From Paenibacillus eucommiae (GTDB lineage: Bacteria; Bacillota; Bacilli; Paenibacillales; NBRC-103111), in NCBI RefSeq assembly GCF_017874215.1, contig NZ_JAGGLB010000040.1, forward strand, positions 1 to 64,000: a stretch of DNA of 64,000 nucleotides, given 5' to 3'. Within the stretch, counting starts at the first letter, position 1; each line of letters starts with the position of its first letter. The translations under genes and the position numbers were made by a program. Positions 17,048 through 24,308 of the stretch are shown piece after piece. The notes under the pieces were generated by a model. The model was given only the letters and a program-made list of their open reading frames with translations. It made no database searches and was not told the DNA's origin.

Positions 17048-17450
17048 TGGTAGTCCGTTATCGGTTGGAGTGTGGAACATTCGGTAATTTGCTGCTGAGA
17101 GGATGGGATATGGGAGGAAGAGCGTTAGTAGTAGCCTAGTGGAAGCCCACCCATCCGCCGAAATGAGCGTGCTCCACTTAGCGATGTTTTTCATCGTTAA
17201 AGAAAGGATGTGGCGCGGATCTGATGCTTTAACGATGAAAAACATCGTTAAAGTTCGTTAAAGTAGCTGGATCCGCTCCGCCCTCTCCCAGCGTCTTTGC
17301 CTGTGGGGGAAATCTCCTCCAATCAAGAGCAAACACCCAGCTGGCTGCCGGTTTGAGGATGGTGTTCGTGAATTTGTGAGCCCGCAGCCATTCCCTCCCT
17401 CCATGCACCAATGTCACGAACACGCATATCAAGGAACGCCCAAGGTGTTT
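17048..17450. repeat. Composite intergenic repeat, locus A
   Basis: A stretch of about 400 bp shared in pieces with the 42.8-43.5 kb and 27.2-27.6 kb gaps. Shared modules are TGGTAGTCCGTT at 17048, CCGCCGAAATGAGCGT before the first palindrome, a CCGGTTTGAG-type stretch near 17350, and an end module around ATTCCCTCC ... ATCAAGGAACGC ... AAGGTGTTTTT (about 17389-17450). It contains palindromes A1 and A2. Minus-strand reading frames in it are not credible genes. Confidence 0.7.
17177..17252. repeat. Palindrome array A (two copies)
   Basis: A1 at 17177-17201 has arms CTTAGCGATG and CATCGTTAAA around TTTTT. A2 at 17228-17252 has perfect arms TTTAACGATG and CATCGTTAAA around AAAAA. Starts are 51 bp apart. 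The sequence before A1 matches that before C1 of locus C, whereas the A1-A2 spacer (GATGTGG...CTGATGCT) matches the C3-C4 spacer, as if the middle units had been lost by recombination between palindromes. Confidence 0.92.
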
Positions 17451-17662
17451 TTTTTTACTGGATGAAGGAACTTTTCTTTACTTTGCAGCTCATTCAGGAG
17501 GGGAAACAGCGGGCAGGTTTTGGATACATATTGTATAGTTTATTGCCTGCAAAAGCAGGGCTGTTTGAATTCTATATTTCTTCTTGCAAAATCATTTTAT
17601 TCACGGTAATCTCTTATATAGAATACATCATATATTTCTTTTTACTATCCCTTTGGGAGGCC

Positions 17663-18787
17663 ATGGCGATTACTATTTATGAGAAATTAGGCATGAAGAA
17701 ACTGATCAATGCAGCTGATTCCTACACCATATTGGGGGGCTCCCTAATACCTCCTGAGGTATGGAAGGCGATGGAGGAAGCGAGCCAAAGCTTCGTCTGG
17801 ATCGAGGAGCTGCATAACCGGGTAGGTGAACGCCTGGCGGAGCTGACCCGTAATGAAGCAGCTATGGTGACAAGCGGCGCAGCTGCCGGATTGTCCATTG
17901 CAGTAGCGGCTTGTATTACGGGAACTGAGAGGAAGAACACCCGCAAATTTCCCAAGCTTAAAGGCTTGAAGAAGGAGGTTATTCTACTCCGCTGCCAGCG
18001 CAATGGGTTTGATATGGCTATTAGCCAAATTGGCGCCCGCATCATCGAGGTTGGTGATGTGGAATCCACTTCTGCGTGGCAGCTGCAGGATGCAATTAAC
18101 GCTAAGACCGCTTGTATCGTTTACTTTACTTCCACCTATTACAGCCGGGGTGCGCTTTCCCTCCAAGAAGTTCTCGACATCGCCAAGCCATTGGGCATTC
18201 CGGTTGTGATTGATGCGGCAGCACAGCTGCCACCTGTGGACAACCTATGGCTGTATACGCAAATGGGAGCCGATTTGGTCATTTTCTCCGGAGGCAAGAC
18301 CCTCCGCGGCCCGCAAAGCGCAGGCTTAATTGTTGGGCGCAAAGCTTTGATCGAAGCTTGCCGGATGAATGTTGGTCCGCAGATTTCGGTCGGAAGGCCG
18401 ATGAAGGTGGGCAAGGAGGAGATGGTTGGGCTGCTTGCTGCTGTAGAACGCTATGTCACATTAGATCACGGGCAGCTTAAGCTTCAATATGAATCCTTCG
18501 TGGAGATAATCCGTGAGGAGCTGTCGACTTGTGGTTATGAGGTTCGCCGGGTTTATCCGGGTCCTACTGGACAGGACTATCCCCGTGCAGCGGTCAAAAC
18601 TCCGCTGCTCCAATCCGCAACTTTGAAAGAACAGTTGGAGCATTCGACTCCTTCTATTATAGTGGCTCTATCAGCAGACAATGAAGAAATTTTGATTAAC
18701 CCGCTGCATCTTGAGCGAGAAGATCTCGACTTAGTGCTTCAGGTGATGAGAGATATTTCAACTACATGGGAGGCTAAACAATCATGA
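17663..18787 (+). CDS. SelA-like PLP-dependent aminotransferase-fold enzyme
   Basis: A fold-type I PLP enzyme (374 aa) of the SelA/DgaE group, which includes L-seryl-tRNA selenium transferase and sugar-amino-acid ammonia lyases. Visible marks: AAMVTSGAAAGLSIAVAAC (cofactor-phosphate loop), IVYFTSTYYSRGALSL, VVIDAAAQLPPVDNLW (Asp for the pyridine N), and the PLP-lysine in FSGGKTLRGPQSAGLI. No selB or selD gene is nearby, so selenocysteine synthesis is unlikely; a beta-elimination on a sugar-derived amino acid is more plausible. The ATG at 17663 has GGGAGG only two bases upstream, so the start is uncertain; the open frame extends to 17411 across repeat DNA. Its stop overlaps the next gene by 4 bp. 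Confidence 0.82.
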   Translation: MAITIYEKLGMKKLINAADSYTILGGSLIPPEVWKAMEEASQSFVWIEELHNRVGERLAELTRNEAAMVTSGAAAGLSIAVAACITGTERKNTRKFPKLKGLKKEVILLRCQRNGFDMAISQIGARIIEVGDVESTSAWQLQDAINAKTACIVYFTSTYYSRGALSLQEVLDIAKPLGIPVVIDAAAQLPPVDNLWLYTQMGADLVIFSGGKTLRGPQSAGLIVGRKALIEACRMNVGPQISVGRPMKVGKEEMVGLLAAVERYVTLDHGQLKLQYESFVEIIREELSTCGYEVRRVYPGPTGQDYPRAAVKTPLLQSATLKEQLEHSTPSIIVALSADNEEILINPLHLEREDLDLVLQVMRDISTTWEAKQS

Positions 18788-19893
18788 AACAAAAAAAACG
18801 GGTAGCTGCAATCATTACGGAATACTGGGATATTTGCCATGCGGACGTGGTTATTACGAAGATGCTGGAAGGCTTCCAACTGGATGGCCGTCACTACGAT
18901 TCGACGCTCGATATTGTTTCCATGTACGTAGAAAAGTTTCCGGAAAATGATATGAGCCGGGATCTCGCGGCCAAACATGGCTTGAATATGTACGGCACCA
19001 TGAGAGAGACGCTATTATGCGGCGGAACTGATTTTGATCTGGACGGTATTCTGATTATTGGTGAGCATGGGGATTATCCGGACAATGAACTTGGACAAAC
19101 GTTATATCCAAGAAGAATCATGTTTGAGGAATGTCTCAATGTAATGCTTGAGTTCAACAAAATTGTTCCTGTGTATTCGGATAAAGGCTTTGCGGTTATT
19201 CAAGAAGATATCGAGTGGATGTATGAGAAGATTAATCAGCATAACATTCCGTTTATGTCGAGCTCGGTTATTCCTTATGCTTTCCCTTATCCGGAACACA
19301 GACCGTTCCCGACCGGAGCTCCACTGCACAAAATGTTTGGCTTCGCTTTCGGCGCTCTGGAGCGCTACACTTACCATGCACTTGAAATGATGCAGTCCGT
19401 AGCCGAAAACCGCGCATATGGTGAATCAGGAATAAGCAAAGTTCGCGCCTATAAAGGCAAGGAAGCTATCGACCGGATGCTGTCCGAAGATTGGGAGTAT
19501 ATGTACCGCAAGCTTGGAGGTTTTGTCAACTTAATCAATGTGAACAAATTTCCTCATGATCTTCCAGACCCGGTTTTCTTTGAGCTTGATTATTACGATG
19601 GTCTGAAGTCTGGTATTTTGTACATTGATAATTTAGAAGTAAGAAGATTTGTGGCGACTTATCAAGTCATGCCTGATGAAGAGCCTATCTGTCATGAATA
19701 TCGCATTCAGGATCAAAAGCCATACATCCATTTCGGCAAACTAGATCTAGAGATCGAAAGATTCATTCATACTGGCCGGTCCCCACATGCGCTGGAACGC
19801 TCCATGCTTACAACGGGCGCGATGGATGCACTTATGCAGGCCTATCACTATGAGAAAGAAATTGAGACACCGCATCTAAACGTTCAATACTAA
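18784..19893 (+). CDS. Conserved protein of unknown function coupled to the SelA-like enzyme
   Basis: A soluble 369-aa protein I do not recognise as a characterised family. It opens KKRVAAIITEYWDICHADVVITKMLEGF, then GTDFDLDGILIIGEHGDYP (about residue 82), YPRRIMFEECLNVMLEFNKIVPVYSDKGFA, FMSSSVIPYAFPYPEHRPFP and RAYKGKEAIDRMLSEDWEYM. The alternating strand/helix start resembles a Rossmann-like nucleotide- or sugar-binding protein, but no GxGxxG loop is present. The ATG overlaps the stop of the SelA-like gene (ATGA), so the two are co-translated and likely act in one pathway. A terminator follows. Confidence 0.8.
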   Translation: MKQKKRVAAIITEYWDICHADVVITKMLEGFQLDGRHYDSTLDIVSMYVEKFPENDMSRDLAAKHGLNMYGTMRETLLCGGTDFDLDGILIIGEHGDYPDNELGQTLYPRRIMFEECLNVMLEFNKIVPVYSDKGFAVIQEDIEWMYEKINQHNIPFMSSSVIPYAFPYPEHRPFPTGAPLHKMFGFAFGALERYTYHALEMMQSVAENRAYGESGISKVRAYKGKEAIDRMLSEDWEYMYRKLGGFVNLINVNKFPHDLPDPVFFELDYYDGLKSGILYIDNLEVRRFVATYQVMPDEEPICHEYRIQDQKPYIHFGKLDLEIERFIHTGRSPHALERSMLTTGAMDALMQAYHYEKEIETPHLNVQY

Positions 19894-19947
19894 CAATACT
19901 AAGCACTAAGCTTCTTATTCCTTATTGAGATTAATTTGCTTCCAACA

Positions 19948-19990
19948 AAAGGGCAGCTTGAATACGACATGTATTCCGGCTGTCCTTTTT
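19948..19990 (+). terminator. Intrinsic terminator of the SelA-like operon
   Basis: AAAGG-GCAGC-tt-GAATAC pairs with GTATTC-cg-GCTGT-CCTTT (around a GACAT loop at about 19966-19970), followed by T residues. It lies about 55 bp after the second gene of the pair. Confidence 0.75.
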
Positions 19991-20232
19991 AGCTGCCTAA
20001 AAATAGACAAAACAACTGAATAAACTTGGCGCAGTTTGTATGAATAGGATTAGCATGAGCTTATTACTCATAGACTTATAGCGGACAGCATGAGGACATA
20101 CTTAATATTATTTGGACGTACCCGGCAAGATTGTGAGATACTAAACATATATACATAATAACTAAACACACTAGTGCACAAATATAAGGTAAAATAAAAA
20201 TAAAACAATACCTAACATCATTTACCCTAAAA

Positions 20233-20241
20233 TGGTATAAT
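20233..20241 (+). promoter_or_regulatory. Extended -10 promoter for the glycosyltransferase gene
   Basis: TGGTATAAT has the perfect -10 hexamer with an upstream TG. No good -35 hexamer is seen at 16-18 bp, as is common with extended -10 promoters. Confidence 0.55.
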
Positions 20242-20368
20242 GTCTAAAATCAACCATTGTGCCCGACCATGGTCCAGTAAGAATCCCATCGCAGGTCGGT
20301 TTTGAGAATAGCTTTCTGATATTACAATAATACTAGAAGATTAAGAACAAGTTGAATTTTTAAAAAAT

Positions 20369-20420
20369 GAATCTTAAAAACGAATCTTAAAAACGAATCT
20401 TAAAAACGAATCTTAATAAA
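20369..20420. repeat. 13-bp tandem repeat, four copies
   Basis: GAATCTTAAAAAC is repeated at 20369, 20382 and 20395, with a fourth copy (GAATCTTAATAAA) at 20408. It lies about 50 bp before the start codon of the following gene, inside its leader. Confidence 0.9.
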
Positions 20421-20466
20421 ATGAATGTTAAAAAAAGAAACGATTATAGCATATGGGGTGAGCTTT

Positions 20467-21651
20467 ATGAAACAATTAAAAAGACAAAAAATCTTGCTGC
20501 TATCCGGAGCTCTGGGGGACGGTCACAAGCAAGCAGCGCGGGCCATTCTGGAAGCATCCAAATTGTACAGGCCGGAAGTGGAAGTGGAAGAGATTGACTT
20601 CATGGAGTGGACTCACCCCCATTTGCATTCTGTAGGCAAGTACTGCTATACCCAATGGATGAAAAAATTTCCTTCTGTTTACGGGTACTTATTTCAAAAA
20701 ACAAGGGATGACAATTCGTTATCTAATTTATTTAAAAAGATGAAATCATTTAGTCTAAGCAGAATGCTCAAGCTTCTACAAGAGGTACAGCCTACGGTCG
20801 TGGTAAGTACATTTCCTTCCGCAGCAGCTGCCATGTCGATATTAAAGGCTCATGGCTTGACGGAAGTTCCCACAGTAACGGTTATAACAGACCACACGGA
20901 CCATAGCTACTGGATTCATCCTTATACCGATCAATATATTGTAGGCTCAGAGCCCGTACGCCAAGCATTGCTGCGCCGCTCCATAACGGATGCGCAAATA
21001 TCAGTAACCGGTATCCCTATCCGCTTAAGCTACAATCAAAGCTTTGATTGTAACAGACTGCGTGACCGGTACAGCCTTGACCGTTCACTGCCTACCGTCC
21101 TTGTGATGGGAGGGGGACTTGGCATGATCGACAAGGAATTTATTGCCCTGCTTAAGTCTGAAGAGCTTCCAGCCTCGGTCCAATTTATTATAGTATGCGG
21201 ACGGAATCTTAAGCTCCAGCAACAGCTTGCCGAGGAGCTCAGATATGTGAGGCATCATATACTGATTACGGGGTTCGTCGATCATGTGCATGAATTTATG
21301 GCTTTATCCGATCTGATTATTACCAAACCAGGCGGACTTACGACTTCGGAAGCCTTAGCGCTTGAACTGCCGATGCTGCTGTTTAAGCCGCTGCCAGGTC
21401 AGGAGAAGGATAATGCAGCGTATCTTGTCAAGATAGGAGCTGCGCTAGAAGCAGCAAGTGTAGGAGAGCTGAAGGACATGCTGACCGCTGTGCTGGCCGA
21501 TAGCAATCTTCTGAGGGCCATGAAGCAAAAGGCAAGTAAGTTTACGCTCAAAAGCTCCTCTCTCAGCGCACTGCACACCATTCTCGAAGCCAAATATCAA
21601 TCTGTGCCGGTGTGGGAGGATTCGCTCCAGACTGTATATGCGGAAGCTTGA
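20467..21651 (+). CDS. Diacylglycerol glycosyltransferase family protein (MGDG synthase/UgtP-like)
   Basis: A GT28-family glycosyltransferase (394 aa) with the fold of UgtP and MGDG synthases, which add sugar to diacylglycerol at the cytoplasmic membrane for glycolipids and lipoteichoic-acid anchors. Motifs: ILLLSGALGDGHKQAARAI (lipid-binding N-terminus), VVVSTFPSAAAAM, VTVITDHTDHSYWIHPYTDQYIVGSE, TGIPIR, VLVMGGGLGM, and the donor site ITKPGGLTTSEALALELPMLLFKPLPGQEKDNA. ATG 20467 has GGGGTGAG four bases upstream, beating the more upstream in-frame start. It is monocistronic with a hairpin after it. The acceptor could also be another lipid. Confidence 0.85.
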   Translation: MKQLKRQKILLLSGALGDGHKQAARAILEASKLYRPEVEVEEIDFMEWTHPHLHSVGKYCYTQWMKKFPSVYGYLFQKTRDDNSLSNLFKKMKSFSLSRMLKLLQEVQPTVVVSTFPSAAAAMSILKAHGLTEVPTVTVITDHTDHSYWIHPYTDQYIVGSEPVRQALLRRSITDAQISVTGIPIRLSYNQSFDCNRLRDRYSLDRSLPTVLVMGGGLGMIDKEFIALLKSEELPASVQFIIVCGRNLKLQQQLAEELRYVRHHILITGFVDHVHEFMALSDLIITKPGGLTTSEALALELPMLLFKPLPGQEKDNAAYLVKIGAALEAASVGELKDMLTAVLADSNLLRAMKQKASKFTLKSSSLSALHTILEAKYQSVPVWEDSLQTVYAEA

Positions 21652-21666
21652 TCATATTTTCAATGA

Positions 21667-21700
21667 TAAGGGGTAGGCCTGATTTATGGGCCTGCCCCTT
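21667..21700 (+). terminator. Intrinsic terminator after the glycosyltransferase gene
   Basis: AAGGGG-t-AGGCC pairs with GGCCT-g-CCCCTT, followed by TATTTG. The T-run is short, but the stem is strong. Confidence 0.7.
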
Positions 21701-21761
21701 TATTTGTTGGGTCCAATTATCGTACAATGGTGAATAACGTATTTACATAGGAGGTAACTTG

Positions 21762-22559
21762 ATGGTTGTTTCACTGATTCTCTTGTTGGTTGGTATTTTT
21801 GCCGGAGTTTCCGGTTCGATTGTGGGACTGGGAGGGGGGTTTATTGTTGTTCCTGTTCTAAGTCTGATGTTTCCTGAGATGATTCCGGCTCATATCGTAG
21901 GCACTTCCATGGCCATGCTGTTTTTCAACTCCATATCCAGCACGGTTGTATATGCAAAGCAGAAGCGCATCGATTATAATGCGGCTGTTTGGTTTGCGGT
22001 AGCAGCCATTCCAGGTTCGGTGATCGGGGCTTTTGCCTCCGTGCATATAGCGGGAAAAGTGTTCTTTACGTCATTTGGTATTTTTCTGATTCTCGTCTCG
22101 CTTTTCCTCGTATTTAAGCCAAAGAAGCAAATTCAGCTGCCCCTTAAACCAACGGTCCATCGCTCGTTCATAGATGCGTCCGGGAGCAAATTTGAATATG
22201 CCTACAACCGGACTATCGGTGTAAGCATCAGTTTCTTGGTGGGCTTTCTCTCCAGCTTGTTTGGAGTAGGCGGCGGCAGCTTAATGGTGCCAACGATGGC
22301 GCTGCTGCTCTCTTTCCCCCCGCATATCGCGATTGCAACCTCAATGTTCAATATATTTCTGTCAGCGATTGTTAGCGGCGGCACGCATTGGTTCCTGGAC
22401 AACATCGATTGGATGAAGGTGCTGTTCCTCTCTCCCGGGGCTATCATCGGTGGACAAATCGGGGCGAGACTGGCCAAGAGGCTTCCCGCCAAGACTATCC
22501 TGCGAATTTTATCCATAGTCCTTATCATTGTAGCGCTGCGTCTTATTTTTCAGAATTAA
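21762..22559 (+). CDS. TSUP (TauE/SafE) family membrane transporter
   Basis: Membrane protein (265 aa) with about eight transmembrane helices. It has the two repeated TSUP signatures: GVSGSIVGLGGGFIVVPVL (residues about 15-35) and FLSSLFGVGGGSLMVPTM (about 165-185). The family exports small anions such as sulfite, sulfoacetate or thiosulfate. AGGAGG lies seven bases before ATG 21762. Sulfite export would fit the desulfonation operon at the left end, but the gene is 17 kb away and the substrate is not shown by the sequence. Confidence 0.87.
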   Translation: MVVSLILLLVGIFAGVSGSIVGLGGGFIVVPVLSLMFPEMIPAHIVGTSMAMLFFNSISSTVVYAKQKRIDYNAAVWFAVAAIPGSVIGAFASVHIAGKVFFTSFGIFLILVSLFLVFKPKKQIQLPLKPTVHRSFIDASGSKFEYAYNRTIGVSISFLVGFLSSLFGVGGGSLMVPTMALLLSFPPHIAIATSMFNIFLSAIVSGGTHWFLDNIDWMKVLFLSPGAIIGGQIGARLAKRLPAKTILRILSIVLIIVALRLIFQN

Positions 22560-22572
22560 ATGTGCCATGGAG

Positions 22573-24054
22573 CTACAGTTTGGATGTTTCAGATAAGCTC
22601 CGAATTTGGTTGTCCAAGTGGGTAAAGCTTTCCATAATCTGTTGAAGCCGTGAATCCTGCTGGTCGAATCCCGCAGTAATCTCTTCTACAGAAGCCATGT
22701 TCTGTTCGGCAGCTCCTGCTACGCTGGTCATGGCATCGGCAATTTTGAGGTATGCGGCTTGCATGTCCCTAATGGCCTTCTCCATCCGTATCGATTGCTC
22801 GTCCACTTCAACTGTATTTCCACCTACTTCATGAATGAGCCCGCTAACCCTCCCCGATGCAGCCAGGCTGATTCTTACCGCTTCTTGGCCGCGCTGCACC
22901 TCATCTGAGGCTTCCTGCGTTTTATGCTGAATGGTTTCCAGAATAGAAGTAATTTCCTCTGTGGATGTTTGGGCATGCTCGGCCAGCTTGCGTACCTCGC
23001 TGGAGACGACTGCGAAGCCGCGGCCCTGCTCCCCGGCACGGGCAGCCTCAATGGCTGCATTCAAGGATAATAAGTTGGTTTGATTGGAAATTTCGCGAAT
23101 CGTGACGACGATATCACTGATGCGGGCATTTTGTTCATTCAATTCATTCATCAGGTTGGAAGTCCGATCAATAATGTCGTATACCTGCGCCATCTCCTTT
23201 TCCAAGGATTGGGCTTGCAGGCTTCCTTGCTGCGTATGATTCGCTGTGTTGGCAGAGAGACTGCGCATCGCGGATGAGGCTTCAACGACCGTCCCGACAA
23301 CTTGCTCAACGGATTGAATCGCATCATGGATATCGCTAACACTTCTAGTCTGACTCTCAATGCTTATGCCTACTTCATTAAATGTGGTTGTCAGCTCTCC
23401 TGAGATCGTTCCTGCCGCGCTCATATTGTTCTTAAGACCTGAGCTGAAGACATCCAGGGATTGGATGGACCGTGTCACCTCAGTGAGCAGAAGCTCAACG
23501 CGCTTCTTTTCTTTTTCGATCGATAATCGTTGATCCGCAACTTCTTTCTGCAGGTTTTGGCCAAATCGCGCTGAAGCGACCATGGAGGCCGAGACCATTA
23601 TCAGAAACAAATTGAAAAAAATAATGGAGTCATCCCTCTGTGAACCGAACAGCTCAGGTGCATACCGGAAGGTATCCTGGAAGAACAAGTAGTTGGTTAA
23701 CACGATGCCCAATATGGCGGAAGTCAAGGTAGCTTTGTAATTGTTGTACAGCGAGATAATGCCTAAGCTCAAATAAACCATGAGATATGTGTTGATGGAT
23801 AAAGTTGAGGATATCATGAAATAAGTCAATAGCGCTAAAGAGAAGGAAATGATGTATTTAATGTAAATTTCAAGCTTTCGGGCATACGTAAGAAAAGTGA
23901 TTCGCAAACAGGTAATGCCTCCAGCTATAAGCAAAATAGCGAGCGCCTGAGCCTCAGTTTCAGCCATAACCTCACCGGCAACGCCTAAGCCGAACATCCC
24001 CCATAAGATCCGAACCAGGAGTTTGTTTTTTCTGTATAATACTTCGCTGTGCAT
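22573..24054 (-). CDS. Methyl-accepting chemotaxis protein with a membrane-embedded sensor
   Basis: A 493-aa receptor: about six hydrophobic helices in the first 190 residues with no large outside domain and no obvious HAMP, then a long signalling coiled coil. The hairpin tip is intact (ISDIVVTIREISNQTNLLSL, NAAIEAARAGEQGRGFAVV, SSEVRKLAEHA). It probably senses something in or through the membrane and controls CheA. GGGAGAG lies seven bases before the ATG. It is convergent with the TSUP gene, with only 13 bp between stops. No other chemotaxis gene is in the window. Confidence 0.92.
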   Translation of the reverse strand: MHSEVLYRKNKLLVRILWGMFGLGVAGEVMAETEAQALAILLIAGGITCLRITFLTYARKLEIYIKYIISFSLALLTYFMISSTLSINTYLMVYLSLGIISLYNNYKATLTSAILGIVLTNYLFFQDTFRYAPELFGSQRDDSIIFFNLFLIMVSASMVASARFGQNLQKEVADQRLSIEKEKKRVELLLTEVTRSIQSLDVFSSGLKNNMSAAGTISGELTTTFNEVGISIESQTRSVSDIHDAIQSVEQVVGTVVEASSAMRSLSANTANHTQQGSLQAQSLEKEMAQVYDIIDRTSNLMNELNEQNARISDIVVTIREISNQTNLLSLNAAIEAARAGEQGRGFAVVSSEVRKLAEHAQTSTEEITSILETIQHKTQEASDEVQRGQEAVRISLAASGRVSGLIHEVGGNTVEVDEQSIRMEKAIRDMQAAYLKIADAMTSVAGAAEQNMASVEEITAGFDQQDSRLQQIMESFTHLDNQIRSLSETSKL

Positions 24055-24308
24055 GTAAATCTCTCCCTAAATAATTTTGAATGAACTAGTTGTCGATGAT
24101 CCTGCAAGAATTATACCTTCATCCCCCTATTAAATTAAAGATAAATTCTGGAAATAGGATGCAATCGGAGTAGAAAAAAATTTACGCCTATAAAAAAATA
24201 GAAAACCCCCATAAATCAAAAAACCTTACATGATAAACTATGAAATATAGCTGTGAATTCATAAACACTTGAGTAAATAAACATAAGTAAAAAAGGAGCG
24301 GGTCGTTG

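Larger units (their letters stand above)
19991..20466. other. Gene-free AT-rich stretch with promoter and repeats
   Basis: About 475 bp without a gene. It holds an extended -10 promoter (20233-20241), a long-loop hairpin (CCGACC at 20263-20268, GGTCGG at 20294-20299, followed by TTTT) and a 13-bp tandem repeat. The leader before the glycosyltransferase start is about 220 nt. I do not recognise a riboswitch in it. Confidence 0.6.

Noticed and set aside
17177..17252. Palindromes as ordinary rho-independent terminators
   Set aside because: Stems are AT-rich with only four or so G-C pairs and lack a following T-run; true terminators with better stems lie nearby (for example after ydbT, sufB and cotJC).
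16925..17432. Minus-strand reading frames in repeat locus A
   Set aside because: They read through palindromes and shared repeat modules; no start signals or recognisable protein features.
17411..17662. N-terminal extension of the SelA-like enzyme
   Set aside because: The extra 84 residues come from repeat and AT-rich DNA, are rich in Phe/Ile/Tyr and do not fit the family start.
20261..20303. Riboswitch before the glycosyltransferase gene
   Set aside because: Only a 6-bp stem with a 25-nt loop and four T residues is visible; no known riboswitch core could be recognised.
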